From contig JBBELK010000327.1 in NCBI GenBank assembly GCA_037783545.1, positions 62,001-126,000 on the forward strand: a stretch of DNA of 64,000 bases, read 5' to 3'. The first letter of the stretch is position 1. Every line of letters begins with the position of its first letter. This DNA is from Henricia sp. BOLD:AAB3569 (taxonomy: Eukaryota > Echinodermata > Asteroidea > Spinulosida > Echinasteridae). This document shows positions 50,184-61,171 of this stretch, one piece after another. A program made the translations under genes and the position numbers. The notes under the pieces are model-generated. The model did no database searches, had not been told where the DNA came from, and worked only from the letters and a program-made list of their open reading frames with translations.

Positions 50184-53100
50184 TCAACGGCCGTACAAAT
50201 GTACACCAGCGCAGCGCAGGGTGTCCCAACAGCCACGGTTAGGGGAATAACCACGTAGCCGAGCTCCGTTTTCCCTAAACTCTGAAATTTCTCCGTCATT
50301 TCCCAGCGAAAATCTGTCAATTTTGCATGACAAGTGCGGAATATATACAGTTTGGAGCATGCAAAATTTGAAGTTGGTTGGAAAATTCCTTGATTTCCAA
50401 ATTTGCCGGCATTTGGGACACACTTTGACCTAATTCCCGTCACAATCTGGGGTGAGTCAACGGCCGTACAAATGTACACCAGCGCGGCGCATGCGCAGGG
50501 TGTCCCAACAGCCACGGTTAGGGGAATAACCACGCAGCCGAGCTCCGTTTACCCTAAACTCTGAAATTTCTCCGTCATTTCCCAGCGAAAATCTGTCAAT
50601 TTTGCATGACAAGTGCGGAATATATACAGTTTGGAGCATGCACAATTTGAAGTTGGTTGGAAAATTCCTTGATTTCCAAATTTGCCGGCATACACTTTGA
50701 CCTAATTCCCGTCACAATCTGGGGTCAGTCAACGGCCGTACAAATGTACACCAGCGCGGCGCAGGGTGTCCCAACAGCCACGGTTAGGGGAATAACCACG
50801 CAGCCGAGCTCCGTTTTCCCTAAACTCTGAATTTCTCCGTCATTTCCCAGCGAAAATCTGTCAATTTTGCATGACAAGTGCGGAATATATACAGTTTGGA
50901 GCATGCAAAATTTGAAGTTGGTTGGAAAATTCCTTGATTTCCAAATTTGCCGGCATTTGGGACACACTTTGACCTAATTCCCGTCACAATCTGGGGTGAG
51001 TCAACGGCCGTACAAATGTACACCAGCGCGGCGCATGCGCAGGGTGTCCCAACAGCCACGGTTAGGGGAATAACCACGCAGCCGAGCTCTGTTTTCCCTA
51101 AACTCTGAAATTTCTCCGTCATTTCCCAGCGAAAATCTGTCAATTTTGCATGACAAGTGCGGAATATATACAGTTTGGAGCATGCAAAATTTGAAGTTGG
51201 TTGGAAAATTCCTTGATTTCCAAATTTGCCGGCATTTGGGACACACTTTGACCTAATTCCCGTCACAATCTGGGGTGAGTCAACGGCCGTACAAATGTAC
51301 ACCAGCGCGGCGCATGCGCAGGGTGTCCCAACAGCCACGGTTAGGGGAATAACCACGCAGCCGAGCTCCGTTTTCCCTAAACTCTGAAATTTCTCCGTCA
51401 TTTCCCAGCGAAAATCTGTCAATTTTGCATGACAAGTGCGGAATATATACAGTTTGGAGCATGCAAAATTTGAAGTTGGTTGGAAAATTCCTTGATTTCC
51501 AAATTTGCCGGCATTTGGGACACACTTTGACCTAATTCCCGTCACAATCTGGGGTGAGTCAACGGCCGTACAAATGTACACCAGCGCGGCGCATGCGCAG
51601 GGTGTCCCAACAGCCACGGTTAGGGGAATAACCACGCAGCCGAGCTCCGTTTTCCCTAAACTCTGAAATTTCTCCGTCATTTCCCAGCGAAAATCTGTCA
51701 ATTTTGCATGACACGTGCGGAATATATACAGTTTGGAGCATGCAAAATTTGAAGTTGGTTGGAAAATTCCTTGATTTCCAAATTTGCCGGCATTTGGGAC
51801 ACACTTTGACCTAATTCCCGTCACAATCTGGGGTGAGTCAACGGCCGTACAAATGTACACCAGCGCGGCGCATGCGCAGGGTGTCCCAACAGCCACGGTT
51901 AGGGGAATAACCACGCAGCCGAGCTCCGTTTTCACTAAACTCTGAAATTTCTCCGTCATTTCCCAGCGAAAATCTGTCAATTTTGCATGACAAGTGCGGA
52001 ATATATACAGTTTGGAGCATGCAAAATTTGAAGTTGGTTGGAAAATTCCTTGATTTCCAAATTTGCCGGCATTTGGGACACACTTTGACCTAATTCCCGT
52101 CACAATCTGGGGTGAGTCAACGGCCGTACAAATGTACACCAGCGCGGCGCATGCGCAGGGTGTCCCAACAGCCACGGTTAGGGGAATAACCACGCAGCCG
52201 AGCTCCGTTTTCCCCTAAACTCTGAAATTTCTTCGTCATTTCCCAGCGAAAATCTGTCAATTTTGCATGACAAGTGCGGAATATATACAGTTTGGAGCAT
52301 GCAAAATTTGAAGTTGGTTGGAAAATTCCTTGATTTCCAAATTTGCCGGCATTTGGGACACACTTTGACCTAATTCCCGTCACAATCTGGGGTGAGTCAA
52401 CGGCCGTACAAATGTACACCAGCGCGGCGCATGCGCAGGGTGTCGCAACAGCCACGGTTAGGGGAATAACCACGCAGCCGAGCTCCGTTTTCCCCTAAAC
52501 TCTGAAATTTCTCCGTCATTTCCCAGCGAAAATCTGTCAATTTTGCATGACAAGTGCGGAATATATACAGTTTGGAGCATGCAAAATTTGAAGTTGGTTG
52601 GAAAATTCCTTGATTTCCAAATTTGCCGGCATTTGGGACACACTTTGACCTAATTCCCGTCACAATCTGGGGTGAGTCAACGGCCGTACAAATGTACACC
52701 AGCGCGGCGCAGGGTGTCCCAACAGCCACGGTTAGGGGAATAACCACGCAGCCGAGCTCCGTTTTCCCTAAACTCTGAAATTTCTCCGTCATTTCCCAGC
52801 GAAAATCTGTCAATTTTGCATGACAAGTGCGGAATATATACAGTTTGGAGCATGCAAAATTTGAAGTTGGTTGGAAAATTCCTTGATTTCCAAATTTGCC
52901 GGCATTTGGGACACACTTTGACCTAATTCCCGTCACAATCTGGGGTGAGTCAACGGCCGTACAAATGTACACCAGCGCGGCGCATGCGCAGGGTGTCCCA
53001 ACAGCCACGGTTAGGGGAATAACCACGCAGCCGAGCTCCGTTTTCCCTAAACTCTGAAATTTCTCCGTCATTTCCCAGCGAAAATCTGTCAATTTTGCAT

Positions 53101-56005
53101 GACACGTGCGGAATATATACAGTTTGGAGCATGCAAAATTTGAAGTTGGTTGGAAAATTCCTTGATTTCCAAATTTGCCGGCATTTGGGACACACTTTGA
53201 CCTAATTCCCGTCACAATCTGGGGTGAGTCAACGGCCGTACAAATGTACACCAGCGCGGCGCATGCGCAGGGTGTCCCAACAGCCACGGTTAGGGGAATA
53301 ACCACGCAGCCGAGCTCCGTTTTCACTAAACTCTGAAATTTCTCCGTCATTTCCCAGCGAAAATCTGTCAATTTTGCATGACAAGTGCGGAATATATACA
53401 GTTTGGAGCATGCAAAATTTGAAGTTGGTTGGAAAATTCCTTGATTTCCAAATTTGCCGGCATTTGGGACACACTTTGACCTAATTCCCGTCACAATCTG
53501 GGGTGAGTCAACGGCCGTACAAATGTACACCAGCGCGGCGCAGGGTGTCCCAACAGCCACGGTTAGGGGAATAACCACGCAGCCGAGCTCCGTTTTCCCT
53601 AAACTCTGAAATTTCTCCGTCATTTCCCAGCGAAAATCTGTCAATTTTGCATGACAAGTGCGGAATATATACAGTTTGGAGAATGCAAAATTTGAAGTTG
53701 ATTGGAAAATTCCTTGATTTCCAAATTTGCCGGCATTTGGGACACACTTTGACCTAATTCCCGTCACAATCTGGGGTCAGTCAACGGCCGTACAAATGTA
53801 CACCAGCGCGGCGCAGGGTGTCCCAACAGCCACGGTTAGGGGAATAACCACGCAGCCGAGCTCCGTTTTCCCTAAACTCTGGAATTTCTCCGTCATTTCC
53901 CAGCGAAAATCTGTCAATTTTGCATGACAAGTGCGGAATATATACAGTTTGGAGCATGCAAAATTTGAAGTTGGTTGGAAAATTCCTTGATTTCCAAATT
54001 TGCCGGCATTTGGGACACACTTTGACCTAATTCCCGTCACAATCTGGGGTGAGTCAACGGCCGTACAAATGTACACCAGCGCGGCGCATGCGCAGGGTGT
54101 CCCAACAGCCACGGTTAGGGGAATAACCACGCAGCCGAGCTCTGTTTTCCCTAAACTCTGAAATTTCTCCGTCATTTCCCAGCGAAAATCTGTCAATTTT
54201 GCATGACAAGTGCGGAATATATACAGTTTGGAGCATGCAAAATTTAAAGTTGGTTGGAAAATTCCTTGATTTCCAAATTTGCCGGCATTTGGGACACACT
54301 TTGACCTAATTCCCGTCACAATCTGGGGTGAGTCAACGGCCGTACAAATGTACACCAGCGCGGCGCATGCGCAGGGTGTCCCAACAGCCACGGTTAGGGG
54401 AATAACCACGCAGCCGAGCTCCGTTTTCCCTAAACTCTGAAATTTCTCCGTCATTTCCCAGCGAAAATCTGTCAATTTTGCATGACAAGTGCGGAATATA
54501 TACAGTTTGGAGCATGCAAAATTTGAAGTTGGTTGGAAAATTCCTTGATTTCCAAATTTGCCGGCATTTGGGACACACTTTAACCTAATTCCCGTCACAA
54601 TCTGGGGTGAGTCAACGGCCGTACAAATGTACACCAGCGCGGCGCATGCGCAGGGTGTCCCAACAGCCACGGTTAGGGGAATAACCACGCAGCCGAGCTC
54701 CGTTTTCCCTAAACTCTGAAATTTCTCCGTCATTTCCCAGCGAAAATCTGTCAATTTTGCATGACACGTGCGGAATATATACAGTTTGGAGCATGCAAAA
54801 TTTGAAGTTGGTTGGAAAATTCCTTGATTTCCAAATTTGCCGGCATTTGGGACACACTTTGACCTAATTCCCGTCACAATCTGGGGTGAGTCAACGGCCG
54901 TACAAATGTACACCAGCGCGGCGCATGCGCAGGGTGTCCCAACAGCCACGGTTAGGGGAATAACCACGCAGCCGAGCTCCGTTTTCCCTAAACTCTGAAT
55001 TTCTCCGTCATTTCCCAGCGAAAATCTGTCAATTTTGCATGACAAGTGCGGAATATATACAGTTTGGAGCATGCAAAATTTGAAGTTGGTTGGAAAATTC
55101 CTTGATTTCCAAATTTGCCGGCATTTGGGACACACTTTGACCTAATTCCCGTCACAATCTGGGGTGAGTCAACGGCCGTACAAATGTATACCAGCGCGGC
55201 GCATGCGCAGGGTGTCCCAACAGCCACGGTTAGGGGAATAACCACGCAGCCGAGCTCTGTTTTCCCTAAACTCTGAAATTTCTCCGTCATTTCCCAGCGA
55301 AAATCTGTCAATTTTGCATGACAAGTGCGGAATATATACAGTTTGGAGCATGCAAAATTTGAAGTTGGTTGGAAAATTCCTTGATTTCCAAATTTGCCGG
55401 CATTTGGGACACACTTTGACCTAATTCCCGTCACAATCTGGGGTGAGTCAACGGCCGTACAAATGTACACCAGCGCGGCGCATGCGCAGGGTGTCCCAAC
55501 AGCCACGGTTAGGGGAATAACCACGCAGCCGAGCTCCGTTTTCCCTAAACTCTGAAATTTCTCCGTCATTTCCCAGCGAAAATCTGTCAATTTTGCATGA
55601 CAAGTGCGGAATATATACAGTTTGGAGCATGCAAAATTTGAAGTTGGTTGGAAAATTCCTTGATTTCCAAATTTGCCGGCATTTGGGACACACTTTGACC
55701 TAATTCCCGTCACAATCTGGGGTGAGTCAACGGCCGTACAAATGTACACCAGCGCGGCGCATGCGCAGGGTGTCCCAACAGCCACGGTTAGGGGAATAAC
55801 CACGCAGCCGAGCTCCGTTTTCCCTAAACTCTGAAATTTCTCCGTCATTTCCCAGCGAAAATCTGTCAATTTTGCATGACAAGTGCGGAATATATACAGT
55901 TTGGAGCATGCAAAATTTGAAGTTGGTTGGAAAATTCCTTGATTTCCAAATTTGCCGGCATTTGGGACACACTTTGACCTAATTCCCGTCACAATCTGGG
56001 GTGAG
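50184..56005 (+). repeat. Satellite segment with 5- and 6-monomer spacing and E-box variant
   Basis: 279-bp monomers dominate. Marker monomers recur: GAGCTCTG at 51084, 54137 and 55252; GACACGTGCGG at 51712, 53103 and 54765 (spacing 1391 and 1662 bp); TTTTCACTAAAC near 51932 and 53323 (1391 bp). TCAGTCA occurs near 50725 and 53778. A 7-bp loss lies at about 50691 (GCCGGCATACACTTTG). Two adjacent 280-bp monomers (52117 and 52397) share TTTTCCCCTAAAC. Confidence 0.82.
51712..51717. promoter_or_regulatory. Palindromic E-box CACGTG in a variant monomer
   Basis: A single A-to-C change turns GACAAGTGCGG into GACACGTGCGG and creates CACGTG. It recurs at 53103-53108, 54765-54770 and 59168-59173. CACGTG is the core bound by many bHLH factors, but the site sits in only four of about 230 monomers. 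Its spacing (1391 and 1662 bp for the first three) follows the HOR period, so copying explains it without selection. Confidence 0.25.
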
Positions 56006-59000
56006 TCAACGGCCGTACAAATGTACACCAGCGCGGCGCAGGGTGTCCCAACAGCCACGGTTAGGGGAATAACCACGCAGCCGAGCTCCGTTTTCCCTAA
56101 ACTCTGAAATTTCTCCGTCATTTCCCAGCGAAAATCTGTCACTTTTGCGTGACAAGTGCGGAATATATACAGTTTGGAGCATGCAAAATTTGAAGTTGGT
56201 TGGAAAATTCCTTGATTTCCAATTTTGCCGGCATTTAGGAAACACTATGACCTAATTCCCGTCACAATCTGGGGTGAGTCAACGGCCGTACAAATGTACA
56301 CCAGCGCGGCGCAGGGTGTCCCAACAGCCACGGTTAGGGGAATAACCACGCAGCCGAGCTCCGTTTTCCCTAAACTCTGAAATTTCTCCGTCATTTCCCA
56401 GCGAAAATCTGTCAATTTTGCATGACAAGTGCGGAATATATACAGTTTGGAGCATGCAAAATTTGAAGTTGGTTGGAAAATTCCTTGATTTCCAAATTTG
56501 CCGGCATTTGGGACACACTTTGACCTAATTCCCGTCACAATCTGGGGTGAGTCAACGGCCGTACAAATGTACACCAGCGCGGCGCAGGGTGTCCCAACAG
56601 CCACGGTTATGGGAATAACCACGCAGCCGAGCTCCGTTTTCCCTAAACTCTGAAATTTCTCCGTCATTTCCCAGCGAAAATCTGTCAATTTTGCATGACA
56701 AGTGCGGAATATATACAGTTTGGAGCATGCAAAATTTGAAGTTGGTTGGAAAATTCCTTGATTTCCAAATTTGCCGGCATTTTGGACACACTTTGACCTA
56801 ATTCCCGTCACAATCTGGGGTGAGTCAACGGCCGTACAAATGTACACCAGCGCGGCGCATGCGCAGGGTGTCCCAACAGCCACGGTTAGGGGAATAACCA
56901 CGCAGCCGAGCTCCGTTTTCCCTAAACTCTGAAATTTCTCCGTCATTTCCCAGCGAAAATCTGTCACTTTTGCATGACAAGTGCGGAATATATACAGTTT
57001 GGAGCATGCAAAATTTGAAGTTGGTTGGAAAATTCCTTGATTTCCAATTTTGCCGGCATTTAGGAAACACTATGACCTAATTCCCGTCACAATCTGGGGT
57101 GAGTCAACGGCCGTACAAATGTACACCAGCGCGGCGCAGGGTGTCCCAACAGCCACGGTTAGGGGAATAACCACGCAGCCAAGCTCCGTTTTCCCTAAAC
57201 TCTGAAATTTCTCCGTCATTTCCCAGCGAAAATCTGTCAATTTTGCATGACAAGTGCGGAATATATACAGTTTGGAGCATGCAAAATTTGAAGTTGGTTG
57301 GAAAATTCCTTGATTTCCAAATTTGCCGGCATTTGGGACACACTTTGACCTAATTCCCGTCACAATCTGGGGTGAGTCAACGGCCGTACAAATGTACACC
57401 AGCGCGGCGCAGGGTGTCCCAACAGCCACGGTTAGGGGAATAACCACGCAGCCGAGCTCCGTTTTCCCTAAACTCTGAAATTTCTCCGTCATTTCCCAGC
57501 GAAAATCTGTCAATTTTGCATGACAAGTGCGGAATATATACAGTTTGGAGCATGCAAAATTTGAAGTTGGTTGGAAAATTCCTTGATTTCCAAATTTGCC
57601 GGCATTTGGGACACACTTTGACCTAATTCCCGTCACAATCTGGGGTGAGTCAACGGCCGTACAAATGTACACCAGCGCGGCGCAGGGTGTCCCAACAGCC
57701 ACGGTTATGGGAATAACCACGCAGCCGAGCTCCGTTTTCCCTAAACTCTGAAATTTCTCCGTCATTTCCCAGCGAAAATCTGTCAATTTTGCATGACAAG
57801 TGCGGAATATATACAGTTTGGAGCATGCAAAATTCGAAGTTGGTTGGAAAATTCCTTGATTTCCAAATTTGCCGGCATTTGGGACACACTTTGACCTAAT
57901 TCCCGTCACAATCTGGGGTGAGTCAACGGCCGTACAAATGTACACCAGCGCGGCGCAGGGTGTCCCAACAGCCACGGTTAGGGGAATAACCACGCAGCCG
58001 AGCTCCGTTTTCCCTAAACTCTGAAATTTCTCCGTCATTTCCCAGCGAAAATCTGTCAATTTTGCATGACAAGTGCGGAATATATACAGTTTGGAGCATG
58101 CAAAATTTGAAGTTGGTTGGAAAATTCCTTGATTTCCAAATTTGCCGGCATTTGGGACACACTTTGACCTAATTCCCGTCACAATCTGGGGTGAGTCAAC
58201 GCCGTACAAATGTACACCAGCGCGGCGCAGGGTGTCCCAACAGCCACGGTTATGGGAATAACCACGCAGCCGAGCTCCGTTTTCCCTAAACTCTGAAATT
58301 TCTCCGTCATTTCCCAGCGAAAATCTGTCAATTTTGCATGACAAGTGCGGAATATATACAGTTTGGAGCATGCAAAATTTGAAGTTGGTTGGAAAATTCC
58401 TTGATTTCCAAATTTGCCGGCATTTGGGACACACTTTGACCTAATTCCCGTCACAATCTGGGGTGAGTCAACGGCCGTACAAATGTACACCAGCGCGGCG
58501 CATGCGCAGGGTGTCCCAACAGCCACGGTTAGGGGAATAACCACGCAGCCGAGCTCCGTTTTCCCCTAAACTCTGAAATTTCTCCGTCATTTCCCAGCGA
58601 AAATCTGTCACTTTTGCATGACAAGTGCGGAATATATACAGTTTGGAGCATGCAAAATTTGAAGTTGGTTGGAAAATTCCTTGATTTCCAATTTTGCCGG
58701 CATTTAGGAAACACTATGACCTAATTCCCGTCACAATCTGGGGTGAGTCAACGGCCGTACAAATGTACACCAGCGCGGCGCAGGGTGTCCCAACAGCCAC
58801 GGTTATGGGAATAACCACGCAGCCAAGCTCCGTTTTCCCTAAACTCTGAAATTTCTCCGTCATTTCCCAGCGAAAATCTGTCAATTTTGCATGACAAGTG
58901 CGGAATATATACAGTTTGGAGCATGCAAAATTTGAAGTTGGTTGGAAAATTCCTTGATTTCCAAATTTGCCGGCATTTGGGACACACTTTGACCTAATTC

Positions 59001-60129
59001 CCGTCACAATCTGGGGTGAGTCAACGGCCGTACAAATGTACACCAGCGCGGCGCAGGGTGTCCCAACAGCCACGGTTATGGGAATAACCACGCAGCCGAG
59101 CTCCGTTTTCCCTAAACTCTGAAATTTCTCCGTCATTTCCCAGCGAAAATCTGTCAATTTTGCATGACACGTGCGGAATATATACAGTTTGGAGCATGCA
59201 AAATTTGAAGTTGGTTGGAAAATTCCTTGATTTCCAAATTTGCCGGCATTTGGGACACACTTTGACCTAATTCCCGTCACAATCTGGGGTGAGTCAACGG
59301 CCGTACAAATGTACACCAGCGCGGCGCATGCGCAGGGTGTCCCAACAGCCACGGTTAGGGGAATAACCACGCATCCGAGCTCCGTTTTCCCTAAACTCTG
59401 AAATTTCTCCGTCATTTCCCAGCGAAAATCTGTCAATTTTGCATGACAAGTGCGGAATATATACAGTTTGGAGCATGCACAATTTGAAGTTGGTTGGAAA
59501 TTCCTTGATTTCCAAATTTGCCGGCATTTGGGACACACTTTGACCTAATTCCCGTCACAATCTGGGGTGAGTCAACGGCCGTACAAATGTACACCAGCGC
59601 GGCGCATGCGCAGGGTGTCCCAACAGCCACGGTTAGGGGAATAACCACGCAGCCGAGCTCCGTTTTCCCTAAACTCTGAAATTTCTCTGTCATTTCCTAG
59701 CGAAAATCTGTCAATTTTGCATGACAAGTGCGGAATATATACAGTTTGGAGCATGCAAAATTTGAAGTTGGTTGGAAAATTCCTTGATTTCCAAATTTGC
59801 CGGCATTTGGGACACACTTTGACCTAATTCCCGTCACAATCTGGGGTGAGTCAACGGCCGTACAAATGTACACCAGCGCGGCGCATGCGCAGGGTGTCCC
59901 AACAGCCACGGTTAGGGGAATAACCACGCAGCCGAGCTCCGTTTTCCCTAAACTCTGAAATTTCTCCGTCATTTCCCAGCGAAAATCTGTCACTTTTGCA
60001 TGACAAGTGCGGAATATATACAGTTTGGAGCATGCAAAATTTGAAGTTGGTTGGAAAATTCCTTGATTTCCAATTTTGCCGGCATTTGGGACACACTTTG
60101 ACCTAATTCCCGTCACAATCTGGGGTGAG
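56006..60129 (+). repeat. Satellite segment with CACTTTTGC / AACACTATG variant family
   Basis: Three monomers (56006, 56825 and about 58468) share GTCACTTTTGC, CCAATTTTGCCGG and TTAGGAAACACTATG. AACACTATG lies at 56241, 57066 and 58710, spacing 825 and 1644 bp, i.e. 3 and 6 monomers. A fourth monomer (59851) has only the first two changes. Interleaved monomers carry GGTTATGGGAATAACC (56552, 57650, 58196, 58748 and 59021) and AGCCAAGCTCC (57104 and 58748). 273-bp monomers dominate. Confidence 0.82.
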
Positions 60130-60944
60130 TCAACGGCCGTACAAATGTACACCAGCGCGGCGCAGGGTGTCCCAACAGCCACGGTTAGGGGAATAACCAT
60201 GCAGCCGAGCTCCGTTTTCCCTAAACTCTGAAATTTCTCCGTCATTTCCCAGCGAAAATCTGTCAATTTTGCATGACAAGTGCGGAATATATACAGTTTG
60301 GAGCATGCAAAATTTGAAGTTGGTTGGAAAATTCCTTGATTTCCAAATTTGCCGGCATTTGGGACACACTTTGACCTAATTCCCGTCACAATCTGGGGTG
60401 AGTCAACGGCCGTACAAATGTACACCAGCGCGGCGCAGGGTGTCCCAACAGCCACGGTTAGGGGAATAACCACGCAGCCGAGCTCCGTTTTCCCTAAACT
60501 CTGAAATTTCTCCGTCATTTCCCAGCGAAAATCTGTCAATTTTGCATGACAAGTGCGGAATATATACAGTTTGGAGCATGCAAAATTTGAAGTTGGTTGG
60601 AAAATTCCTTGATTTCCAAATTTGCCGGCATTTGGGACACACTTTGACCTAATTCCCGTCACAATCTGGGGTGAGTCAACGGCCGTACAAATGTACACCA
60701 GCGCGGCGCAGGGTGTCCCAACAGCCACGGTTAGGGGAATAACCACGCAGCCGAGCTCCGTTTTCCCTAAACTCTGAAATTTCTCCGTCATTTCCCAGCG
60801 AAAATCTGTCAATTTTGCATGACAAGTGCGGAATATATACAGTTTGGAGCATGCAAAATTTGAAGTTGGTTGGAAAATTCCTTGATTTCCAAATTTGCCG
60901 GCATTTGGGACACACTTTGACCTAATTCCCGTCACAATCTGGGG

Positions 60945-60951
60945 TGAGTCA
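60945..60951. promoter_or_regulatory. AP-1-like TGAGTCA heptamer (one per monomer)
   Basis: TGAGTCA matches the TGA(G/C)TCA site bound by bZIP dimers of the AP-1 family. It lies at the monomer phase point, about 30 bp before the GC box, in most copies of the array. Variant families lose it: TAAGTCA (for example 13421 and 14252), TCAGTCA (17012 and 17851) and TGAATCA (about 41900, 43834 and 48530). Binding is inference from the motif only; seven bases can match by chance. Confidence 0.3.
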
Positions 60952-60969
60952 ACGGCCGTACAAATGTAC
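60952..60969. repeat. Overlapping short palindromes ACGGCCGT and GTACAAATGTAC
   Basis: ACGGCCGT (60952-60959) is a perfect 8-bp palindrome. It overlaps GTACA-AA-TGTAC (60958-60969), a 5-bp inverted repeat with a 2-nt centre. Both are kept in most monomers. The 281-bp subclass disrupts the second one by changing AAATGTAC to AAAATAGTAC, and some copies read GTAAAAATGTAC. No function can be assigned from sequence. Confidence 0.6.
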
Positions 60970-60977
60970 ACCAGCGC

Positions 60978-60989
60978 GGCGCATGCGCA
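60978..60989. promoter_or_regulatory. NRF-1-like palindrome GCGCATGCGC, present only in 279-type monomers
   Basis: GGCGCATGCGCA fits the NRF-1 consensus YGCGCAYGCGCR at 11 of 12 positions; only the first base differs. The core GCGCATGCGC is a perfect 10-bp palindrome. It exists only when the 6-bp ATGCGC block is present. In 273-bp monomers the box reads GCGCGGCGCAGGG and keeps a single GCGCA half-site. NRF-1 and its relatives are metazoan factors, so relevance depends on the host being an animal. Binding is inferred, not shown. Confidence 0.35.
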
Positions 60990-61089
60990 GGGTGTCCCAA
61001 CAGCCACGGTTAGGGGAATAACCACGCAGCCGAGCTCCGTTTTCCCTAAACTCTGAAATTTCTCCGTCATTTCCCAGCGAAAATCTGTC

Positions 61090-61139
61090 AATTTTGCATG
61101 ACAAGTGCGGAATATATACAGTTTGGAGCATGCAAAATT
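61090..61139. repeat. 11-bp inverted repeat with 28-nt loop containing TATATA
   Basis: AATTTTGCATG (61090-61100) and CATGCAAAATT (61129-61139) are perfect inverted repeats separated by 28 nt. The loop contains GGAATATATACAG, with TATATA at 61113-61118. The arrangement is conserved in most monomers. Copies reading GCACAATT, GAACAATT, GCCAAATT or GTGCATG break one arm, so the stem is not under evident strict constraint. A hairpin or cruciform is possible. The TATATA could act as a weak TATA element, but no initiator or transcript can be shown from sequence. Confidence 0.7.
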
Positions 61140-61148
61140 TGAAGTTGG

Positions 61149-61171
61149 TTGGAAAATTCCTTGATTTCCAA
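61149..61171. repeat. Short inverted repeat TTGGAAA/TTTCCAA (9-nt loop)
   Basis: TTGGAAA (61149-61155) and TTTCCAA (61165-61171) form a 7-bp inverted repeat. The included GGAAAATTCC resembles two inverted GAA units of a heat-shock element. The third unit expected of a canonical element is TGA rather than GAA, so it is only a partial match. Variant families change this segment to GGAATATTCC (a perfect palindrome) or GAACAATTCC. Confidence 0.5.

Noticed and set aside
61151-61160. NF-kB/Rel site in GGAAAATTCC
   Set aside because: It does not fit GGGRNWYYCC or the looser Rel consensus, because an A stands where a pyrimidine is required.
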